Shown one piece after another: positions 29,943 through 41,000 of a stretch of 64,000 bases of DNA. The notes beneath the pieces were generated by a model. It did not search any database and was not told the DNA's origin. It saw only the letters and a program-made list of their open reading frames with translations. This DNA comes from a virus, in IMG/VR virus record IMGVR_UViG_3300017917_001996, positions 62,001 through 126,000 of that record. One strand, written 5' to 3'. The stretch's first letter is position 1. Each line of letters starts with the position of its first letter. Position numbers and translations under genes: made by a program.

Positions 29943-31157
29943 TTAAGCTGCTTTGAGACTATCAATTTCCTTTTTCAGATCCTTGATTGCTTCAATTAGT
30001 AATGGTACAAGTTTTTCGTAACGAACTGCCAAATAACCGTTATCTCTAGTAGTAACTGCTTCTGGTTGAACTTGTTGAACTTGCTGAGCAATAACGCCAG
30101 GTTCTCTAACTGTCGGATCCTTGTCTTCTGCTAGCTCATTCCAATTGAATGTAACCCCATCAAGAGACATCACTTTAGCGATTGCATTGTCAATGGTCTG
30201 AATATTGGTTTTTAAATGTTTGTCAGATGTGTAATAAGCAACTACGTCGCCGTTGGCTCTAATAGTACCACCAGCAGTAATATTGTTTACTACAGTAACG
30301 TTACCTTGACATTCTACTGTTTTATCTCCAAGGATGCTCATTGACGTCACAGGAGTAGTAGTACCTACCGAAGTAGTCTGGAAAACTATCTTAGTACCGT
30401 TGGCTCCTTGCGCCCATGCCTCAGTGGCTTGGAAAGAAATAGAAGCCTTGTTAGTTGTATAGCCATCGCCGTTGAAACCTTGTGCACCAATGACGCCTAG
30501 GTGATCGTTGGCGTTTACTGATTGAATAGCAGAACTAGTTCCGTTTGCTCTTCTAAGTGCTACCACGGATGTGTTATTAACACTATAATTACCAGCTGCA
30601 ACTGTACCACCATAAGAATCTAGTAGTACTGTCTGGCCTGACCCGTTATTGCTGTGTACGTGTATTGTAGTATTGCTGTTAGGTGATGCAGGTTGCACCG
30701 TAGTATTCGGTCCTGCGTTAATTACTAACTTAGAACTAGCTTCGAGTACGCCTAAACCAAAGTTACCTGTACTAGGCGTAAAAACTAAGCCTTTAGTAGC
30801 CGACACTTTAACAGTCGGAAAGCCCGAGCTTTGTGCAACAAAAGTAATATAGTGTGGTGCGGCTGTAACGTTGTCATTTAAAATAGTCGGCTTGCTAGTT
30901 GATACCCAAGCACTGGCATTCCAAACTTTTAGTTCTTTGGTACCAGTATCAAACCATAGTTGTCCAGTCAATGGACTCGACGGACTCGAGTCGTTAGCAA
31001 AATGCTCTACTATACGAACAAAGTTTTCGTTTACGTATTCACCGTAACCAGAATAATTCTTACCGACTAGTGCAATCGATGTTGTAGTCAAATCGGCTTG
31101 CCCATCCTCAACGATGGTTAGCGTATTACCGTTTGACAAATTTATTGTATATGCCAT
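29943..31157 (-). CDS. Tail fibre protein with S74 intramolecular chaperone
   Basis: A 404-residue fibre protein. The N-terminal ~110 residues look like a virion-binding region (VGKNYSGYGEYVNENFVRIV, PLTGQLWFDTGTKELKVWN). The middle is beta-rich, with repeated TTxNxxxxG segments as in trimeric shafts. The C-terminal ~100 residues are a Peptidase_S74 chaperone: SDKHLKTNIQTIDNAIAKV, with the Ser-Asp and Lys of the self-cleaving dyad, then PGVIAQQVQQVQPEAV and a final coiled coil. S74 domains help trimer assembly and then cut themselves off. It follows the other fibre genes in one operon. Confidence 0.9.
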   Translation of the reverse strand: MAYTINLSNGNTLTIVEDGQADLTTTSIALVGKNYSGYGEYVNENFVRIVEHFANDSSPSSPLTGQLWFDTGTKELKVWNASAWVSTSKPTILNDNVTAAPHYITFVAQSSGFPTVKVSATKGLVFTPSTGNFGLGVLEASSKLVINAGPNTTVQPASPNSNTTIHVHSNNGSGQTVLLDSYGGTVAAGNYSVNNTSVVALRRANGTSSAIQSVNANDHLGVIGAQGFNGDGYTTNKASISFQATEAWAQGANGTKIVFQTTSVGTTTPVTSMSILGDKTVECQGNVTVVNNITAGGTIRANGDVVAYYTSDKHLKTNIQTIDNAIAKVMSLDGVTFNWNELAEDKDPTVREPGVIAQQVQQVQPEAVTTRDNGYLAVRYEKLVPLLIEAIKDLKKEIDSLKAA

Positions 31158-31179
31158 GAATCTTTAACTCCAATATTAA

Positions 31180-31187
31180 TATTTACT
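31180..31187 (-). promoter_or_regulatory. Late promoter-like AGTAAATA
   Basis: Minus-strand AGTAAATA, six of eight matches to TATAAATA, 22 bases before the S74 fibre start. A GGAG ribosome site lies between. Confidence 0.4.
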
Positions 31188-31199
31188 CATTTAAACAGT

Positions 31200-31826
31200 T
31201 TAACCAATACCCGTTAAGTTAGTTAGGGATTGAATACGGATTGTGTATTCGATTTGAATTAGCCTGTTAAGACTTTTTTGTACTGGATGAAACACAACAT
31301 GAGTTAAAAGTTTTCCTGAGCCGGCACCTGCTGGGCTCCATGCTTTAATTCCTAGCTCATCAAAAAGAAACGAATTTTCTGTATATGGTGCATTATCAAA
31401 TGCTAACTGGGTTGGTGGCTCACCGTAATCAAGTAAGCAAGTAATTAGAACATCAGTATAAACTGTACCCGGAATATGTCTAATTTCAATTTTGTTACGC
31501 AACGGATCGGGATTATTTTCACTGTTATCGTCAACAATTTTATAGTATGTAGGATTATACAAATCTGCATTCTGTGTGTTGACGTTAGGCGGAAGATAGT
31601 TGATAATTCCGGTTGGATCTATATTTGTTCCGCCGTTACCAAAGTGCATTTCATAAATGTAATTTGTTTTCTTATTTGCTAGGCTGTAGGCTAGTGCCTC
31701 ACTCATATTTTCAAAATGAATAGCATTCTTTTTATCAACCAACACAATATGGTTTTCTGGATCAGTAACGTCCAGAATCTTAACCATTCCGATCATGTTT
31801 GGGTTTAATGTCTCTTGTGTTTGCAT
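31200..31826 (-). CDS. T4-like virion structural protein, 208 aa
   Basis: A 208-residue protein of a type conserved in the tail region of aquatic T4-like phages. Recognisable stretches are MVKILDVTDPENHIVLVDKKNAIH (in two parts), YIYEMHFGNGGT, and the C-terminal LLTHVVFHPVQKSLNRLIQI. The last strands suggest assembly as a baseplate or tail-fibre connector. I cannot assign a T4 gp number. It is one base from the next gene, and both lie downstream of the giant structural gene in transcription order. Confidence 0.72.
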   Translation of the reverse strand: MQTQETLNPNMIGMVKILDVTDPENHIVLVDKKNAIHFENMSEALAYSLANKKTNYIYEMHFGNGGTNIDPTGIINYLPPNVNTQNADLYNPTYYKIVDDNSENNPDPLRNKIEIRHIPGTVYTDVLITCLLDYGEPPTQLAFDNAPYTENSFLFDELGIKAWSPAGAGSGKLLTHVVFHPVQKSLNRLIQIEYTIRIQSLTNLTGIG

Positions 31827-31827
31827 G

Positions 31828-31986
31828 TTAATCGCGCCCTTGCACTAGTATTTCTCCTGACTCAGGGTCAAATATCTTTAAAAATCCTTGAACTACCGTG
31901 CCAGATTTTTCATCTGGTTTTGGTAGTTTATTTTCAGACTCGTTTGTATTTTTTCCATCTGAATCGATGTTATCATTATTTATCAT
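31828..31986 (-). CDS. Small structural-block protein, 52 aa
   Basis: I chose the start at 31986 (MINNDNIDSDGKNTNESENK). The frame is open further upstream, but that would overlap the giant gene. The N terminus is polar and probably disordered. The C terminus VVQGFLKIFDPESGEILVQG (then RD) is a compact beta hairpin of a type seen in small proteins of T4-like tail clusters, likely a virion minor component or assembly peptide. Confidence 0.62.
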   Translation of the reverse strand: MINNDNIDSDGKNTNESENKLPKPDEKSGTVVQGFLKIFDPESGEILVQGRD

Positions 31987-32002
31987 AAAAATTACCCCGG
32001 TT

Positions 32003-35000
32003 TTAATCAGTACTTGGCGTATTTCCACCTTCAACCATAGTGCCTGCAGAATGCACAATTGGTGCGCCAGTGCCGCCTGTTCCTCGTCTTATATTACTTA
32101 AGACGTTAGTAGAAATCTTAGCAGAATATTCTATCCTTTCGCCATTTACGTAAATGACGCCAGGTGTCGACGGTGATACCGGAGTTATTAGTACAGAACC
32201 GTCATCGACAGTAATAGTTGTGTCATTGATATTTAAATCTTGAGATAAAACAGTTCTGACGTTGGCTGCTACTACCACTTTGCTTCTGTCTTCTGCCATA
32301 CTGACAAATACTCGGTAACCTCCAACTACAACATTAGATTCATTTTTACGAATCATTCTTAGATTTAACGAATCAAAAACTGATCCAGGTAACAATTCTT
32401 GAGGTGAGTGGCTTAGTATTTCGCTTACAAATGCACCACCATTAATTGTTATATCTTCGGATGATATACCGCCGGCGCCACCGAATGCACTGGCACCAAT
32501 TGCAATTACTAATTTACCGGTACCTGTACCTGCTGCGGTTGCAGTAAAAATTACACCAAGTGTATTTTCTGGTGCACCCATGGCTACAAAGTTAGTATTA
32601 CCTAGTGTAGTAATAATGTACTTTTCGCCGACTGTAATCAAGTTTGGTGCGATAGTTTCGCCATTAAATGCACCCCCAGAAATAATAGAATCAATGTCAA
32701 CCGATGCAACAACATTAGCCTGCGGGTTGTCCAAACCGTCGATTAAACGATTTAAAATCTTAGGAACCATTGTTGCAGTCGGCTGATAGTAGGCCATAAT
32801 CCTGTCATTGGCATTATCAAAACTGCTAGACGATACAGGAGTCCACTTTGAAGGATCAAAATATACACTAGCCGCAATACCAATGCCTGTGTTATTCTTA
32901 TAACCCATGCCTTGATAACTTACATAACTTCCTGCACTGTATGCAGTATTGGATTGCCAATCTGTTACTGCACTGGTATATTGAACTCGGTCGAATCTAA
33001 TAACAGTTTTAACTTTACGAATCTTACCGTTATACAGTCTTGGCGAACCGATAGCGTTTCTAACATTAGTCAAAGATACTGTTGTTATATTGCTACTAAT
33101 AATATTACCGGTTACGTTGCTGGTTATATTGCTGTATACGTTAGCCGTCAAATTGGCATACTTACTCATTGGTGTATAGCCAGTTCCTGATATATTAACA
33201 ATCGGTGTATTGATATACCCGCTGCCAGTGTTAGTAACAGTTATTCTGTTAATACTACCATCAATTGAACTAATAGCAGCCTCAGCAGTTGCACCACTAC
33301 CGGTTGTGTCTGTGCTAATAATTGAAATATCAGGATTGTTTAAATGTCCTTTGCTGCGTTCAGCTATTTCTATACTAGCAACTTCATATGTATAATTGTT
33401 TGCCCAATCACGATACTTTGGATTAGTTGCCAACAATGTTGAGTCAATCGATAAGTCACCGCTAGGACTACGGAAACGTTCAAGATCGCTATCATAGTAT
33501 GGCGGTAAATCAAAGTCAGATACAGCAGCACCAGATGTTTCATCAGTTGCTGAATAGTTTAAATTGTACTCTCTAATCTTTGTTCTATATGGCTTGACTT
33601 CGTCGATATATTGTCTGTACAACTCTTGTTGATCTTTAATAAATGACGACGATTGTATCAATCCTTCAAACTTATGTGCAATAGATACAAAGCTAGTCTT
33701 AAAGATCCAGTCAACATATTTTTGTTCAGCTAAAATGTATTCAATTATTGCGAACAAGAACTTGTTGTAAAAGTTAGCTAAATCTTTGACAAATATATCT
33801 TCTTTGATTCCTTTAAGGATGTATCGTAACTCAATGGTAGAACCTAGGTCAAAGGGTCCAGAGTCAAAGCTATAAAAATCGTAGCCTTTTTTGTTATACA
33901 ACGAGTCGTTTAACTGTATTGTACCATCTTGTAAGCCAACAAGTTTTAGCTTACCTGCACGGTATTGGTATAGTTCAAATAAGTTGCCGCCATTATTACG
34001 AACTTTAACTACATCGTTAATAGACAATGGTAATGTGTATGTTTGATAAAAACTGTCAACGGTATAATTAATTTTGGTTTTACTGCTAAAACCTTTTTCG
34101 TACCAATCAACTTTTCTCCAGTAATTAGTAACGTCAAAAACTTGTACCTTAACCAAGGTAGCTGTACTATCAGCGTTCTTTTCGTAGACACTCCAGTAAT
34201 CATTGTAATTAGCGTCAGTAGCAACAAAAATTCTTCTTGGATAGCACAATCCAGTTCCTGTACCAGCAGCACTGGCAGTAAATACTGTACCTGGATTATT
34301 ATTAGCTGCACCTAGTGTCACAAAATTAGTAGTACCCGCTGATATGATAATATATTTCTTACCAGGAATTAACGCATTAGCTGCTAACTCTGGTACATAG
34401 TCAAGTTGAATATAGTTATCAACGTTGTAATCATACTCGCTTTCCGTTGGTGGAGTACTAGCGGCGTAAAAATTGTCAGAGTAAACAATTTCTTTGTTGA
34501 CAATTCTGCTAGTAATAGGGTATTGAATTAAGACCGAGTTAATGTAATCGACTACACTCTTAACTGCTTTTAATCTATCGATGATCAGAGTTTGTCTAGG
34601 CTGCTTACTCAAACCCAAACGATCCTTAGGCAGAAGACTTGGATCAGGAACCTTGTTGCCGCTGATATCTGCTCCAATTAAACTGTCAATTAGTTTTTCT
34701 TCAATTCTAGGATTTAGGATACTCTTGGAATTGCCTTCCTGGAATAACTCAAATTCACTGTGAATGATATCTTCGTTGACTTTTAATTTGTAATCAATAT
34801 GCAATGCTGTGTTAGTTCCAGATAAGAACTGTCCACAATTATAAAGCATAACGCTGTTGTCTTTTAAGACTGCAACATAAGATATTCCTTGCGACACCGG
34901 AGACTTGATCATTCCTGCAATAGTGTATGCACTGTGGGTCTTAGACCTCAAGGTTACTTCGGACCTTCCAGCAACCCAGTAGCAGTAACGAGTCTTAATT

Positions 35001-38000
35001 ACTCCAGTTCTAGGATCAACACGATTTAAAGTTACATATGCGGTATCATTTGCATATTTAGGTGTTCCTTGTTGGCCCGACGATACATAAGCCGAGGGCA
35101 GGACATCGGTGATAACCCACTCATAAACTTCAACTGTACTTCCTGGGAACATCTCTCCCCAATGCTTAATTCGGTACTCAAGGCTATCTTGTTCATAATC
35201 AACATAGCGAAGATTATCGACATCCCACCAGATGGTACCTTGTTGTTTTTCACCCCAATGGGATTCTAATTCAATTAAGAACTCAGTTGAAGAGCCATTA
35301 TTATATTTGGCTGGATCTATGCTAGATATAAAATCAATGTCAGCTAATGCAGTGCCTAGTATTTTTCCTTTAGCAGGGTCAATTATGTCTAGTCTTTCAA
35401 GTATTACCTTGTCTACATTATTGTAAAGGTACATACTTCCAACTGATGCTAAATCAACTTTAGGTTCTTGGTTGCGTTGAACATTCCATGTTGTGCCATT
35501 GGACAGCACATAGGTAACCGGCGGAGTACCTAAACCAGGAACTACATTGTTTACAGTCTCAGAAATTGGACCATAATATGTAGGACCAATAACATACGGA
35601 TAGACTGGGTTGTCATTGTTGTCAACAGTAACAAAATATGCATATGTACCTTCTGGATAATCTGGTGTTACGCAGAATCTTCCGTTGTGTTGATCTAGAG
35701 TACCACTACCATCAACAAACATATAATCCTGTATAAACATACCCATTGGGTATTGTATAAAGTTACAAGACTCAACAACTCTATAGCTAGAGTTCTTAAA
35801 TCTATAACTAGATCTCATTTTGATAACAGGACTGTTCTTGTTTCCTTTTATTGCATAACCATAAGGACCGTAAATTGGATATCCATCGTTAGCAAAACCT
35901 AATATCTTGCTGTGCCCGTCTGGATGGCGTAATGATCCAGCAAGGTATTTTATTTCTTCGATTTCAGCTGTACCTGGTTTGTCTACAGTTGTTCCAATAC
36001 CTGTTTCCCATGCATTTTCAAATGTAAAGCTATTATAGGAATACATGCCAGATTCTGACAGAATCCCGCCGGCAGCATCCTTGTCTAATACACCATAATT
36101 AGAGTAAACTAAATTGTAATCATAGTCAGAGATTAACAAATAGTCACCAGGAGCGTACCCAGACACGCTAGGCGCTGTAACTGGAACGCCATTGAGCCAA
36201 TAACCGGTAATACCTGTTGCTGCTACTTCGGTTACCGCAGGAATGTCCTTGCCACCATTTAATGGCCAAATTCTATTATAGTGCTGATCCACTGCTGAAC
36301 TTACAGTTTTACCGTGTGTATGGTAAGGTGCGCCAGTTGTGCGAATGTTTATAGAACCGTTTTTAATTCCCCATGCACTGTGGCGGCCGCTGTAATTACC
36401 CAATGTACCTCTAACATAACTGTACACTGCCCAACGACCGTCTTCAGTTGTGTCAACCCAGGCAAAGTCTCCAGTATTTCTTGGTAGCTTGGTATAGTCA
36501 GCATCCCTGTCAGTGACAGTTGCATAACGGCAAGGTTCGAAGATAAACATTTCACCTGAAGATTGTATACTTCCAGTGGTGTCAAGTACGTTGGCTAATG
36601 CCAAGGTAATAAATGCGACAACAGTATTGTATTCTTCAGTGTTAACTACTTGATAGAAACCATTGAAATTACTATCAAAGTTTCTTATAGCAAATACGTC
36701 TCCAATTTGTAAACCATGATCGTACTTGAATGTCAACTTAATTTTATTATCAAGCGCATATTCTAATAGTATCAATTCGTTGTCAGTTGCTCGTGCTTGA
36801 TATACTTGCCAATCTTCATTGAAATCTTTAGCTGCCCATAGTTTGTATCCATCATCTAGAGATGATAAAATATTGCTTCCAATTTCAGAGTACTTTGATA
36901 TATCAAAGATTGTGCCATCTATATCGTTGTAATTAACATAGCCTGCTGTCTTTATATCAGTTTCTGTTTCTTTTAAAGAATTACGATTAATGAATATCGG
37001 AGCACGGTAATTTAAAGGATTGTTTATTAACTGATTAGGCTTAATCGTATTCACCGTATCATTGGAGTCGTCGTCGTAGTTTAACAACTTAAATGCAGAT
37101 GGATTAGCTTTAAACTTGGCCTCATCAAGTATCAGGTCGATACTTTGGTTTGACCTCAAAGCTCCATATTCGCCTACACGAACTGCCCATTCTTCATACA
37201 TCTCAACAGAGCTCTTAACATTATCAAAGTATCTTCCGAACAGTGCAGTTGTTGAATTTTTTGTTCCTTTTTCTTTGATATAACCTTGATAAAACTTAAC
37301 TTGTGTTGTTTGATCCATTCCTAGATTTTCTAAGAATGGTCTATTCCTAAATCCGATCAGACCGGTACTAAACTTTCCAAAGTCTTCGTCAAGAGAAACG
37401 CTGTCTACGTTGTAGACTTCTTCAAATTTCTGAGCATTGTGTGCAAAATTGGGGCTTAGACCAGAATCAATCTTCCTGTCTAGGATACTCCAGTTATCGA
37501 AGTTGAATGCAGTTGTTCCTGCAATGTCTTGAATAGCTGTGTAATTCTTATCTTTGTATCTAACAATATCACCCTTGATATAGTCTTGGTTTTGTTTCCA
37601 GTCGTCGACTTTACCAGTATTGTAGATAAAGCCAGGCGGCTCTAGTCCGCCTTGCCAATCAGTAGTTTTGTTGCCAATAAGTTTAATACGATATTGTCTT
37701 GTACCCAACTCTGGCTTGTAAAGAATATCGTTAAACACTGTAACATTATCAAAAATTAGTACATGTTCTTTCTGAACAAGCTCAAGTTCTGCAAGTGCAA
37801 TAGTCTGCCCTGACACTACTGTTACTGTTGTTAAATTAGTTTCTCTGTTAACACTAATTTCATTTAACGGAATAACGTTAAAGTTAGGTCCAAGAATCTT
37901 TGAACGCTGTGTTTGATTGGTAATTTGATCAACTACAAAGGTTTCATTGAAGAATAGAATTGAATTACTAGCTGGACTTAGTACAACTATATTTCCTTCT

Positions 38001-41000
38001 CTCCAGCCTTGCTCAGACCATGTTAAGAATTCTTTAGCACTCAGTGTCCAATCTAATACATGTGTTAGCTCAGGACTATATTGATTAAAAACAAACCCTT
38101 GGCTTACTAGATAACGCTGATAACCTATTAGGAAATCAACAACCTGTTGTTTATTAGTAAACTCATAGCCATACGGAACAACAATTTTTTCAGATCTGTA
38201 ATTTTCAAAAATTACTGCGTCTGAGTCTGCTGACTGAATGGTATAATATGACCCATTAAACTCGCTAGGAATAACTGTAAAGAACGGATTCTTTAAATCG
38301 TATCCAGATATCGAATACCCTGTCGCCGTTTTTTCAACAATAACTGCACTGTAGGTAGCCTTGGTAACTGCTATTCCATTGTTCAAGTGAACCAGGTAGT
38401 TCTCGTCGGGTATGATAACAGAAGTATTTGTACTGCCTGGACTAAACTGTTCAACTAGAGCAGTTAAGTATTTCTTGTCGGTATAACCTGCAATTTTATA
38501 TCCTAGTTTGATTTCGTTATTATCTAAAAGTCCGCGAATCTTCTCAACTGCATCGACACCTAGGTTAGTTAGATAACCATGTATCCAATTGATATAGCCT
38601 AAGGAACGATTAATCTCTCCATTAATTGTTTCACCATTTATTGTAATACGCTTACCGTTAGGACGTAGTTTTGAATCTTTGATTAGGTAAGAGTCTGTAT
38701 CGGTGTCTTTATAGTACGATGTAGTATCAAACAACAAGCCAAAATACATTGCTGGCTTCATTAAAGCCATGGCACGCTGTACTGCAAAAGGAAATTCGCT
38801 GGTCCTTCTCCAAGCCTCTTCAACTGGTCCATTATCACCAATAACAAAGTTTTGACTAAACTTTGTTCCATTGAAACTTCTTACTAAACGTGCACCAGGA
38901 GGCGGTAGTAAATTACCCAAACCGTCTACTGGAATAATATTTTTTAAACCTGGGCGCTTGAATCTATTGTCTACCGCATTGTTACCGAAGTTAAAACCAT
39001 TTTCTAAATCTGTCCACAATACAGTGTTGTTAGATTTATAAGGTGCTATACCGTATCTAGTTTCCCACCATGTAGGCTTTTCAGTAAAACCTAACATCTC
39101 CCATGGGTGTGTATGAGGACGATCGGTGTCGTATATGTACTTGTAAATACCTCTCCAATGTCCTAGCAATGGCTCGTCATTAATAGTATCGTCGGTTTGA
39201 TTGTAATTCCAAGTAAACTGATCATTAGATAAGAAGTAAGGATTCTTTGTAAATGACAACTGATTATTACCGGCCCACTTTAAGAATTCACCGGTTAAAA
39301 TCTGATTGTACTCTCTAATAGAATATTCAGTGGTACGGAACTTTCCAGGTATTACTGAATGTATATCAAATAAATCTTTATTGTATTGTATCTTGATGTT
39401 GTTGTATATTCTTGTTTCTAATTCTAGTAGATAATTATCTCTTAGATCATTAAACACTGGAGTTAAGCTACCGTCATGACCCTGTATTACCTGTACAGGG
39501 TTTCTATATGTGTTGTCAGTAAATATCTCAGGAACAAACTTAGGATATAAACCTAACTTGGTTGGTGTTTCAGGAACATAATTACCATCAGTATCTAGAT
39601 AACCTTTTACAGTTAAAATGTCTCCAGTGGCAACAGTTAATGAACTAGACAGTTGGATAGTAGGAGTTGTAGGTCCAATACTGTAATCTTTACCAAGAGT
39701 TAATAGCTTCTTGTTTAGATAAACTGATATAGCTTTACTGGTTTTCTTACCTGGGTATATATCAATGCCAATTTCAGTAAATATCTCATTGATGTAGTGT
39801 GTTTTATTTGATGAATTAAGTATCTTAAATTCTTCAACTACATAATTCTTACCCCATGGTAACATGTCACTGTAGAACCATGGGAATGAAATATTCTTAA
39901 CTGCATTAATCGACGATAAAATAGTTTCAATGCCCGAAGAAGGATCTTCTGGATCTAGTTCGGACATTGAAACACATAATTCTAAAAATTTATTCTTAAA
40001 CTTTTGATATTCACGTCGTGCAAAATCTAGACTGTTAATAAAATTAACCTGAGGATCATTTAAAAATAATGCTGTATTAACCAAAGTTGCAGAATGCTGC
40101 AATAACGTACCGGCTCCAAATTTTCCTATATCTCGAGAATTATTTTTTCCTAATGGCGCACCAACTAGATTATTTGTGTTGTTTAAAATCCTAGACCAAT
40201 GGTTTTGCATTTGGCCTAGTGTTACTGCATTAATTAAAATATTTTGAGGATTTAATTCAAGATTAAGTGGTATATTGTAGTAACCTAAGCTGCTCGTCTG
40301 TTTACTGTAGATAATAATGTCAATATCATCCCCAGTTTCCAGTACTGTATCAATATATATTGCTTTAAGAACCCCAACAGTTCTAATCTCTATTAGAGAA
40401 TCGTCAACAATTTTATTGTTAACATAAACTTTAAGATTTGGTTGATCAATCTCGTCGGCTGGTAAAACATCAATTTCAAAATAATTTGTTACACCATCGA
40501 ATGTGTGTTTAATGTGTTGATATTGTTTTGTTTGTTCAGTAACCTTGGGCCAGACACTGGTTTTAACATATGTTTCTCTAGAAACATTGTGCTGTAAGTA
40601 ACCAGTTAATATTTGTTTCGATTCAAAAAGATATGGTTTGTATGTAAATGAGTCTGTATCGAAGTAATTAGTAAAGTTAATATCTGCAAATGAATTACCA
40701 GTATTACTGTATTTTAAAGAAAATCCTAAAATAGAATCAACAGCCGATGTACCTCTAGTATAGCCAAACACTTTGCAACCAGCAAAGGTTGTCTTTGGGT
40801 ACGACGATTCATTACCAAAGCTAATACCTTGGTCGTCAACGACATCAAACAAAGGATCTTGGTTAGCACCAGATTTCCATTGAGACTGTACCCAATTTGA
40901 GCCATTAAACCAATAACTCTTTTTAGCATTAGCTCCAGAATTAATTACTACAGAATCGTAACTAACTGCTGTTTTATGCTCTGTGATAATTATACGAGGA

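Noticed and set aside
29943-32058. A frame extending the 52-aa gene upstream to 32058
   Set aside because: It would overlap the giant structural gene by over 50 bases, and ATG 31986 gives a natural polar N terminus.
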